A program made the position numbers and the translations under genes. Below, piece by piece: positions 1 to 7,138 of a stretch of 20,639 bases of DNA (position 1 is its first letter; each line of letters starts with the position of its first letter). Under the pieces are notes generated by a model, which had not been told where the DNA came from, searched no databases, and saw nothing but the letters and a program-made list of their open reading frames with translations. Source of the DNA: JARROD01 sp037384225 (GTDB taxonomy: Bacteria > Pseudomonadota > Gammaproteobacteria > Pseudomonadales > Cellvibrionaceae); NCBI GenBank assembly GCA_037384225.1, contig JARROD010000245.1, forward strand, positions 1-20,639. Reading direction: 5' to 3'.

Positions 1-4
1 CTCA

Positions 5-52
5 ATTTTTCTAATCCTCACATAGGGTGAGCTATGCTCCGGTTAGAAAAAT
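5..52. repeat. Hairpin-forming inverted repeat at the window's left edge
   Basis: A 10-bp perfect inverted repeat (ATTTTTCTAA and TTAGAAAAAT) encloses a smaller CTCAC/GTGAG hairpin. It lies in the non-coding stretch before the first gene, next to two other repeat fragments at 97-119 and 129-147. It may be the edge of a larger element cut by the window boundary. Function unknown. Confidence 0.5.
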
Positions 53-82
53 CTGCGCGCGTCCCTGAAAATACCGCTCTAA

Positions 83-119
83 AAGGTCCTGAACTCGAAA
101 ATTTATGCAACGATAGGGT
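83..119. repeat. Copy of the TTTATGCAACGATAGGG repeat family
   Basis: Positions 97-119 match the reverse complement of 13626-13648 exactly over 23 bp, and weaker similarity (a shared GGTCCTG block) extends back to about 83. The other copy sits inside a nested inverted repeat after the cytochrome gene. Two copies 13.5 kb apart in non-coding DNA point to a dispersed repeat family. This copy seems to be only one arm, since I found no partner arm beside it. Confidence 0.6.
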
Positions 120-128
120 ATAGTTTAG

Positions 129-147
129 CGGGTTATCGAGAAGTTAC
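129..147. repeat. Solitary terminal repeat of the MITE-like element
   Basis: The segment CGGGTTATCGAGAAGTTAC differs by one base from the right terminal repeat of the 188-bp element (6812-6830, CGGGTTATTGAGAAGTTAC). No matching left end was found between 1 and 128, so this is either a solo end left by deletion or the end of a degraded copy. It lies 10 bp from the repeat at 83-119. Confidence 0.6.
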
Positions 148-220
148 TATGGCACAGTAGGGTGTCGTCAGTTAAGCAGGTGGGAACCGGCGGTTGGAGG
201 GTTGTCAAAAGGGGAGGGGC

Positions 221-255
221 AAAAACCCCGGAGCGATGTCTGCCCCGGGGTTTTT
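221..255 (-). terminator. Rho-independent terminator after the FG-GAP lipoprotein gene
   Basis: An 11-bp perfect stem, AAAAACCCCGG at 221-231 pairing with CCGGGGTTTTT at 245-255, has a 13-nt loop and a U-tract when read on the minus strand. It starts about 13 nt beyond the stop codon at 268. The flanking A and T runs could let it act in both directions. Confidence 0.85.
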
Positions 256-267
256 GTAGACAAGGGT

Positions 268-2109
268 TTAGAACACGTAGGACGCGCCACTTTCCTCGGC
301 GTTGTTGTCATCCTGTTCCAAGGGCTCGACGCCGGTAGCGCTGCTGGCTTCCCCTGGCGCCCCAACCACCATGTTTTCACCGCCGTGGCTCATGTTGACG
401 TAAGTGCCGAACAGGTCGCCGGCGCCGGCGTTGGTGGCCTTGATATAGCTGGCCTGACTCCAGGTCAGTACCGACCTTGAAAAAAGATACACCGCGCCGC
501 TGGCCGGGGCATCGGTATTGTCCTCACCAACTGCGCTTACACCTGTTGCCAGAGCGGATTCCGTCGGTGCGCCAATAGCCAGAAGATCGCCGATCTGATT
601 CAGGCTTAGCGCGGCTCCGAACATGGCGTCGGCCTGAGTGTTGTTGGCTTTGATGTAAGCCTGCTGGCTCCAGCCGTCATCGCCGAGAAAGAAGACGTAA
701 GCGGCGCCGCTACCAATGGCGCTGTCGTCTCCGTTGCCGTCGACGCCCGTTGCGCTGCTGTCCTCCAGTGGTGCGCCGACTGCCAGTAGACTGCCTATGC
801 CATTCATGCTCAGAGCGCTGCCGAAGCTGTCGCCGGCATCGGTGTTGGACGCTTTCAGGTAGTCCTCTTCGCTCCAGGCGTCTTCGTTTAGGGAAAAGAT
901 ATAGACCGCACCGCTTTCGGCGGCTAAGTTACTTGTTTTTTCACCGTTGATACCGGTTGCATCACTGTCTTCCCCCGGTGCGCCCACCGCCAGCCTGGTG
1001 CCCTGGGTACTGATGGTGACCGCCGCCCCAAAGCCGTCATCGGCTTCCGCATTGCTGGCTTTTAACATCGCCTGTTGCGACCAGACGTCTTCGCCATCGC
1101 GGCTGAACACGTAGGCTGCACCGCTGCCGGAGGCATTGTTGTCGGTAGCGTCGGCGCCGGCCTCACTGTCTTCACCGTCGGCGCCGATAACCAGTGTGTC
1201 GCCCTCGCTGCTAATAGCCAGTGAGACACCAAAATTGTCGCCTGCCTCCAAAGTGGCCGGGTTTAACAAACCCTGCTGTATCCAGGTGCTGGAACCGCGG
1301 GCAAAGACATACACTGAGCCGCCGTTGTCTTCGGCGTTGGCAGAGATAGCCAGCGTTTTTCCATTTTCATTTAAAGCCATGGCGTGGCCGAACTCGTCTT
1401 CTGCATGCGGCGTGGGGCTTTTGAGATAGGAATCGAATTCCCACGAGCCCTCTCTGAGAAGGTAGACATAGACTGCACCGCTGTTTTCAGCATTGTTGTT
1501 GTCGACGTCGATTTCTGTTTCGCTGTCCTCTCCAGTGGCGCCGACTGCCAGGGTGTACCCATCTCCGCTAATGGCGACGGAATGTCCGTACCAGTCAGAG
1601 TCCTCGGTATTTGTGGATTTGGTGTAAATAATGTCGCTGACGATAAAATCGGTGAGTGTAACTTCATTGGATGGAGTACAACTGACACTGTTGCAGGCCT
1701 CGAGTATATAGCGGCCGTTGATTCTGTCGAACTGGTGTGGACCAATGTCAATGGTTGTTGACGTTGTGGCGGAATCCAGATTGCTACCCAGTTGACTGAA
1801 GCCCGAGACGCCATCCGGGTTCAATACCAACTGATAGTGGGTGGCATCGTCTATTGTATTCCAGGAAAATTGCACGGATTTCGATCCTTCCGTGACTGTT
1901 ACCGTCAGTTCCGGGGTGTCGGCAGGCGCAGACGGCGGTGGGTCATTAGAATCGCCGCCGTCGTTGCCGCCGCCATCGGTGCCGCCCCCATCGTTGCCGC
2001 CGTCAGGGGAGTCGCTGCCGCCACCGCCACCGCCACCGCCACCGCCACAGGCAGATAGCAGGGCGACTGTGCAGCAAAGTAAAAGTGTTTTTAGTAGTGT
2101 TGATTTCAT
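268..2109 (-). CDS. FG-GAP repeat (integrin-like beta-propeller) lipoprotein
   Basis: 613-residue predicted outer-membrane or surface lipoprotein. Residues 1-20 form a signal peptide ending in a lipobox (LLSAC), with Cys21 the expected lipid site. Ten consecutive glycines and a Gly/Asp/Asn-rich linker follow to about residue 60. Residues 65-155 look like a fibronectin III-type beta-sandwich. From about 160 to the end there are seven repeats, each with a core like LAVGAPGEDS and a closing strand like SGAVYVF, as expected for a seven-bladed FG-GAP propeller. Asp-rich loops such as GEDSDATG suggest calcium binding. The start is supported by GGGGAA 5 nt upstream, and a strong terminator lies just downstream. 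The last residues are the seventh closing strand, so the gene looks complete. FG-GAP lipoproteins are usually linked to adhesion or surface binding; the ligand here cannot be read from sequence. Confidence 0.88.
   Translation of the reverse strand: MKSTLLKTLLLCCTVALLSACGGGGGGGGGGSDSPDGGNDGGGTDGGGNDGGDSNDPPPSAPADTPELTVTVTEGSKSVQFSWNTIDDATHYQLVLNPDGVSGFSQLGSNLDSATTSTTIDIGPHQFDRINGRYILEACNSVSCTPSNEVTLTDFIVSDIIYTKSTNTEDSDWYGHSVAISGDGYTLAVGATGEDSETEIDVDNNNAENSGAVYVYLLREGSWEFDSYLKSPTPHAEDEFGHAMALNENGKTLAISANAEDNGGSVYVFARGSSTWIQQGLLNPATLEAGDNFGVSLAISSEGDTLVIGADGEDSEAGADATDNNASGSGAAYVFSRDGEDVWSQQAMLKASNAEADDGFGAAVTISTQGTRLAVGAPGEDSDATGINGEKTSNLAAESGAVYIFSLNEDAWSEEDYLKASNTDAGDSFGSALSMNGIGSLLAVGAPLEDSSATGVDGNGDDSAIGSGAAYVFFLGDDGWSQQAYIKANNTQADAMFGAALSLNQIGDLLAIGAPTESALATGVSAVGEDNTDAPASGAVYLFSRSVLTWSQASYIKATNAGAGDLFGTYVNMSHGGENMVVGAPGEASSATGVEPLEQDDNNAEESGASYVF
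2020..2048. repeat. 6-bp tandem repeat coding the poly-Gly tract
   Basis: About 4.8 copies of GCCACC encode the ten-glycine run after the lipidated cysteine of the FG-GAP lipoprotein. Gain or loss of units would change the number of glycines by two per unit without shifting the frame, so linker length could vary between strains. Confidence 0.7.
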
Positions 2110-2465
2110 CTATATTCCCCAAATGTCTACTTCACTGTCGGCAACCGGAAAACGCAAGAGTCGAACAATTTTTAGTTTTTAAAACCGGTCGTTCAGTGTT
2201 TATGTATTAATCAGCTTTTTTGATGTGACTCTATTGGGGAATTTAAACTAAACCAGGACAACAAGTGACTGGGCAATTTTGTGAAATCTATACCCATTCA
2301 CATAAACAGTGAGAGGCCAATTTTGTTTTGCCATATATTCTATTGGCCCGACCAATTAATATACACTTCTGATAAATTTTAACTAAGAAAAAACTTTTGC
2401 CTGTGAATCCAATCTGACCGCCACCGGCGTCTATTGACAAACTAATGTGAAACGGGGATATCACT
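2110..2465. other. Divergent intergenic region between FG-GAP lipoprotein and RND genes
   Basis: This 356-nt AT-rich stretch separates two divergent genes and must hold both promoters. I cannot place -35/-10 boxes with confidence. The only clear structure is a 7-bp inverted repeat at 2315-2348. No credible small gene is visible. Confidence 0.5.
2315..2348. promoter_or_regulatory. Possible operator: GGCCAAT-N20-ATTGGCC inverted repeat
   Basis: A perfect 7-bp inverted repeat with a 20-nt AT-rich spacer lies 118 nt before the RND permease start, in the shared upstream region. Pump operons are often controlled by a local repressor, but no regulator gene is present here. A role as an operator is a guess. 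Confidence 0.22.
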
Positions 2466-5344
2466 GTGGTCAATCCGGGGGGCGTGATTCGGTTATTTGC
2501 CGAACACAAGGTCGCGTGCAATATGTTGATGGTCGTGATGATGCTGTTGGGTATCTGGGGACTGCAGCATATCAACACCCAACTCAATCCAAATCAGACG
2601 TTTAATTACATCGAAGTCAATATTACCTGGCCGGGTGCCAGCGCCGAGGATGTGGAGCGTTTGATAACCAAACCTGTGGAGTATCAGTTGCGCACGCTGG
2701 ACAATGTGCGCGAGTTGACTTCCACCACCCGCAACGGCAGTACGGGAATCAACCTGGAGTTTACCCGCGATGCGGAAATCGGTCGGGCATTGGACGAGGT
2801 AAAACAGGCTCTGGGGCAGGTGCGGGATTTACCGTCGCAAATGGAACCACCGGTGGTGCGGCAATACACGTTTAACGAGCTGGTTGCGGCGGTTCTTATA
2901 ACCGGCTCGGAAAATGTTTCGGAACTGATACCGCTGGTAAAACAATACGAGCGTGAGTTGATACGCCGCGGAATCGACAAGGTTGTTTATCGCGCGCTGC
3001 CGGAGGAGGAAATTGCGATTCAAATCGATAGTCTGACATTGGTTGAACTGGGCATGTCTCTGGATCGGATCGCAGAAAACATAGCGGCAGCCAGTAAAGA
3101 CGCCCCTGCCGGAACCGCCGGTCACGGGCAGAGTGCGCGCCAGCTGCGAAGCCTCGATCAGCAGCGCGATGTTAACGGATTTCAACAATTGCCGGTGCTG
3201 GGAATCGGCGCAGGGGCTGGTGGACAGTTGGTGCAATTGGGGGATATCGCCCATATCGAACAACGCCCACGGGATAATCAGGTACAGGCTTCGCAAAACG
3301 GACGCGCCGCGATTGTTATGCGGGTCTTGCGGACACCGGGAACGGACACCTTGCAGGCGGCGAAAATTTTAAAACAATGGCATCGTGACATCAGCAATAA
3401 TCTACAGGCGCAACAGGCTACTGGAATTGAAGTAAAACTGTTTCTGGAAGCTTGGTTGTTCGCTAAAGATCAGATCAATCTGGTGATGAAAAACGGTCTG
3501 GGCGGACTGGTGTTGGTTGTCTGTGCGCTATTTTTGTTTTTAAACGGTCGCGTTGCCTGGTGGGTCATGCTGGGGATCCCCATTTCATTTCTGGCGGCAT
3601 TGGCGATGTTTTATTGCTGGGGTGGTACGATCAATTTTCTCAGTATGATCGGTCTGGTCATGGCACTGGGAATTGTCGTCGATGATGCGATCGTCGTTGG
3701 CGAACATTCGCTGACCCAGTTTGAAAGCGGCAGCGGGCCGCTCGACGCGGCCGCCGGAGGCGCGCAGCGGATGCTGGCCCCGGTCATGGCTTCTTCTCTG
3801 ACCACACTGGCGGCGTTTATACCGCTATTGGTAGTCGACAGTGATTCCGTACGCGAAATCCCGATGATTATGGTGTGTGTCATAGTCGCCTCGATTATCG
3901 AGTGTTTTTTAATTATGCCGGGACATCTTCGCGGCAGCTTCTCACGGTTGTCACAGGCACGCGTTCCGGTTTATCGGCAAAAATTTGAGCGGCAGTTCGA
4001 GCGTTTTCGCGATCGCTGGTTTATGCCGGTGTTGAAGCTGGCGTTGAAAAATCGTCGCGCGACTCTGTGCGCGGCACTGGCGATGATGATGTTTGCCTGT
4101 TCATTACTGGCCAGTGGACGGATTAAACCGGAGTTGAATTTGAATGTGGATTTCGAATATATCGAGGCCGGCATGCAGTTCGCCGCGGAGGCCAGTGAAG
4201 CGGAAAAATCCGCTTATCTTGCCGAGTTGGAACGAACCATGATCGAAACCGAACAGGCGTTGGGTGGTGGTATTGTGGTCACCCACGTCAACTATCGCGG
4301 CATGGCTTATCTGGATCGTGAGTACAAACGCGGTGATCAATACAACAATATGCTGGTCGAGCTGGTTTCGCCAGAGCAGCGTCATGTTAGCCTCGATGAA
4401 TTTACCCGCGCCTGGCGCGAGCGCGTGGCACAGCCACCCTGGGTGGAATATCTGCAACTGCAATCGGGGGACGAATTTCAGTCGGATTTTTCGCTGTATT
4501 TGCAGGGCCGTGACACCTCCACCCTGAAAGCCGCCGCCGAGGAGTTAAAGGCGACTCTGGCAGGTTATCCGGGTGTGAGCAACGTCTATGACGATCTCCC
4601 CTATGGGCGCGAGCAGTGGATTTTTTCGCTGACCGCGCAGGGGCGTGAACTCGGTTTAACGGCTTCGCTCGTCGGGCGCCAGCTTTACGCGGCTTTTGAA
4701 GGCTACCGGATTCAATCGTTCAATCGCGGCGGGCGTGAAATCGAAGTGAGGGTCAAACTTCCCGACCGCGAGCGCTTTAATCCTCTGAGGCTGAACCAGT
4801 TTCCCATCGCCACCCCGGGCGGAGAAATGGTGCCGCTGGCCAGTGTGGCGCATAACCGTTGGGATTGACCGGCGCTTTGCTGGGATTGCAGTTGATGGGG
4901 ATGAACCTCGGTGTTATGTCGATATTGGGCCTGTTTACCCTGTCCGGTGTCATTGTAAACGATTCGATCATTCTGGTGACCGCTTTCAAAGAGTATAGTC
5001 ACAACGGTATGGGAATTAACACAGCACTGGAAAAAGCTGTCCACTCGCGTTTGCGGGCAGTGATCCTGACATCGCTCACAACCAGCCTGGGGCTGGCGCC
5101 GATGCTGTTTGAAACCTCGCCTATGGGCGAGGTAATGGCGCCGTTGGCGGTGGTCATTTGCTGCGGCATACTCTACGGCTCGCTGTTAATTCTGATTGTG
5201 ATTCCCGCTCTGCTTTCGATGCTCGAAACGCTTGCTTTAAACAGGCGCAGGACGTTGAGCAAGTCGCGGGTGAACACGTGTAGCGCAACTGTGGCGGTGC
5301 AGCCGCCAGCAAATAATCGATCAGTGGTCATTGTTGAGGGGTAG
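2466..5344 (+). pseudogene. RND efflux pump permease, inactivated by internal deletion and frameshift
   Basis: Inner-membrane RND (AcrB/HAE-like) permease in two pieces. The first piece, 2466-4868, starts at GTG with GGGG upstream and an in-frame TGA just before it. It carries TM1, the first periplasmic half, TM2-6 with the TM4 proton-relay motif GIVVDDAIV, TM7, and the second periplasmic half up to VPLASVAHN. The second piece, in another frame from about 4856 to 5344, resumes at PLGLTGALLGLQLMGMN and continues through GVIVNDSII to the end. Compared with the intact RND protein at 17377-20493, about 100 residues between IPLGQVV and PFGIIGA are absent, including the last periplasmic segment and TM8. 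The join also shifts frame and meets a TGA at 4866-4868. The pieces total 961 codons against 1038. The missing helix makes function unlikely even with frameshifting. The adaptor gene follows 3 nt later. Confidence 0.88.
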
Positions 5345-5347
5345 AGA

Positions 5348-6631
5348 ATGAAAGCAATATTGGCGAAGTTAGGGCGGCTTTCCAGGGTGCCCGCACGGCC
5401 AGTGCGCAAGTGGATGATCAGTTTTGCGATCCTGGCGGCGGGTGTGTTAACCAGTGCGGCAATGCTGGCAACAGCGCCGGAGTATGCCGCCGAGATTGTC
5501 GAAGAAAAGGTCGTGCCGGTGGCGGTTATGCGCGCACAGCCGGCCGACGGCGTTCCGCAGGTGCAATTGTATGGGCGGGTGGATACGCCGCGGCGGGCGC
5601 AGTTGACAGCGGCGGTGGCGGCCAGTGTCCAGCAGGTGTTGATACGCGAAGGCCAGTTCGTCAGCGCGGGCGATCAGCTGCTGCGGCTCGATGACAGCGA
5701 CCTTAAATTGGAAATCAAGCAGCGTGAGGCCGATGTCAGAGATACCCTGGCGGTGTTGCAGCGTTTGCGTGTTCAGCAAAGTGCGGAGCGCAAAATGTTG
5801 CAGCATCAAGAGCAACTCTATGCGCTGACGCGGGCGAAAATCGCCCGCCGCGAAGCGTTGCATAACGACAAATTAATTTCCTCCTCTGAATTGGATGAAT
5901 CACGCGCGGAGGGACAGCGCCAGGCGATTGCCCTGGAACAGCAAAAAAACGCCGTTGCCAGCCAGCCGCACCAGTTGGAATCGGCGCAGGCGAAAGTACA
6001 GCGGGCGCGGGCTCTGCTGGAGCAAGCACAGCTGGATTTATCCCGCACGCGGGTGCTGGCGCCTTTTGACGGAGCGATTAGCGAGCTTCATGTTTCCCTG
6101 GGCGACAGGGTTGGTGTCGGCAGTGCTTTAATGTCGCTATTCGATACCTCGGCGCTTGAAGTGCGCGCGGCGATTCCGGCGCAGTATCTGAAGCGGTTGC
6201 GCGAAGTGCTCGATCGCGGCCAAGCCGTCACCGCCAGAGCGCAGGTGGAAGGGTGGGAAGTGGTGCTCAAGCTCAATCAACTGACTGCCCGTGTCGCCGC
6301 CGGGCGCAGCGGCATCGATGGTCTGTTTCAAGTGGTTACCCGCGGTGCGCCGCTGGCGCTGGGGCGGGTGCTCAACCTGGAGGTGGCTATGCCCGCCGAG
6401 CACAGTGTGGTTGCGGTGCCGGTTGACGCTGTCTACGACAACCGCCGGATTTATATGGTGGAGGACGAGCGACTCAAGGCGGTGGATGTCCAGGTGGTCG
6501 GGGAGACCGAAACCGGTGGTTTGCGGCGTTTATTGGTGCGGGCGGATACCCTCAATGTCGGGGGGGTTATTGTGACGACGCCATTATCCCAAGCGACAAG
6601 TGGTCTTAAAGTCTCGGTATTGGAGAGTTGA
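5348..6631 (+). CDS. RND periplasmic adaptor (membrane fusion protein, HlyD/AcrA type)
   Basis: 427-residue adaptor that would bridge an inner-membrane RND permease to an outer-membrane channel. An N-terminal membrane anchor spans about residues 22-43 (MISFAILAAGVL), with no lipobox. It is followed by the first half of the lipoyl domain (QVLIREGQFVSAGDQLLRLD, about 98-117), a long alpha-helical hairpin rich in Gln, Glu and Arg (about 118-225), the second lipoyl half (TRVLAPFDGAISELHVSLGD) and beta-barrel and membrane-proximal domains to the end. The ATG is 3 nt after the permease stop with GAGGGG upstream, so it is cotranscribed with the broken permease. Permease-first order is the reverse of the right-hand RND locus. 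The adaptor reads as intact and may be a remnant of a dying operon or could serve another pump. No TolC-like gene is nearby. Confidence 0.9.
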   Translation: MKAILAKLGRLSRVPARPVRKWMISFAILAAGVLTSAAMLATAPEYAAEIVEEKVVPVAVMRAQPADGVPQVQLYGRVDTPRRAQLTAAVAASVQQVLIREGQFVSAGDQLLRLDDSDLKLEIKQREADVRDTLAVLQRLRVQQSAERKMLQHQEQLYALTRAKIARREALHNDKLISSSELDESRAEGQRQAIALEQQKNAVASQPHQLESAQAKVQRARALLEQAQLDLSRTRVLAPFDGAISELHVSLGDRVGVGSALMSLFDTSALEVRAAIPAQYLKRLREVLDRGQAVTARAQVEGWEVVLKLNQLTARVAAGRSGIDGLFQVVTRGAPLALGRVLNLEVAMPAEHSVVAVPVDAVYDNRRIYMVEDERLKAVDVQVVGETETGGLRRLLVRADTLNVGGVIVTTPLSQATSGLKVSVLES

Positions 6632-6642
6632 TCATTGAATTC

Positions 6643-6830
6643 GTAACTTCTCAATAACCCGGGGTATTTGTGCCTTCGATCCGGCGGTCATCCGGGGGTA
6701 GTTGGCCCAGACACGCCGCAAGTACGTCCGTGTAGGCTTGGCGTCGGCATCCATGCCTCCGACAGTCTGGGCCAACTACCCCCGGACGTCCGCCTGACAC
6801 TGTGCTTACCCCGGGTTATTGAGAAGTTAC
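6643..6830. mobile_element. 188-bp MITE-like element with 24-bp perfect TIRs and 8-bp target duplication
   Basis: The ends at 6643-6666 and 6807-6830 are perfect 24-bp inverted repeats starting GTAACTTCTCAATAACCC. The octamer TTGAATTC flanks both sides directly (6635-6642 and 6831-6838), as expected for a target-site duplication. Ends in GTAA with 8-bp duplications are known for IS66-family elements, so this may be a non-autonomous IS66-type derivative; the family assignment is inference. It has no transposase. The interior holds a second palindrome with 30-nt arms (6683-6712 and 6765-6794, two mismatches). It is inserted 11 nt after the adaptor stop codon. Copies or fragments occur at 129-147 and 9660-9814. 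Confidence 0.8.
6683..6794. repeat. Inner palindrome of the MITE-like element
   Basis: Arms 6683-6712 and 6765-6794 share 28 of 30 positions in inverted orientation, centred on CCGGGGGTAGTTGGCCCAGA. The loop contains a 24-bp block (6733-6756) repeated exactly, on the opposite strand, at 9660-9683. As RNA this would form a long stable hairpin. Since this core occurs at 9.7 kb without the GTAA ends, it may be an independent repeat that the MITE-like ends have captured. Confidence 0.75.
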
Positions 6831-6870
6831 TTGAATTCATCCCCATCCTTATTGGTTAAAGGGGGCTATA

Positions 6871-6894
6871 CCGGCGCTTCGAGCCGGATTTTTT
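6871..6894 (+). terminator. Probable rho-independent terminator
   Basis: Stem CCGGC/GCCGG with a 7-nt loop is followed by ATTTTTT. It lies after the MITE-like element and would end transcripts of the upstream RND/adaptor operon before the TonB receptor gene. The stem is short, so efficiency is uncertain. Confidence 0.6.
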
Positions 6895-7138
6895 GAGTGT
6901 TGCGCAATAGTACAAAGTACTAGTTACAAATTATTACAAAATTGGTTGTTCCTAATTCAGACTTTACTGTAGGATTTCGGTCACGCCCACAGTGTTAGCG
7001 GATACTGATTGGTCGTCTATTATAAAAAACTGTTTGAGTTGACTTTTCTGCTCTCGATGATTTTATCATCCCGTCGGAGTGACGATTACCAGGCAAGAAA
7101 AGGAAAACCTTTCCCTACCATTTTTTGGAGACATAGGA

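Noticed and set aside
6668..6859. 63-codon open frame across the MITE-like element
   Set aside because: Sequence is explained by the palindrome; it lacks a convincing ribosome site and the product resembles nothing.
6940..6980. TTGGTT-N17-TACTGT as promoter of the TonB receptor
   Set aside because: Each box matches consensus at only about 3 of 6 positions, which is not enough to call.
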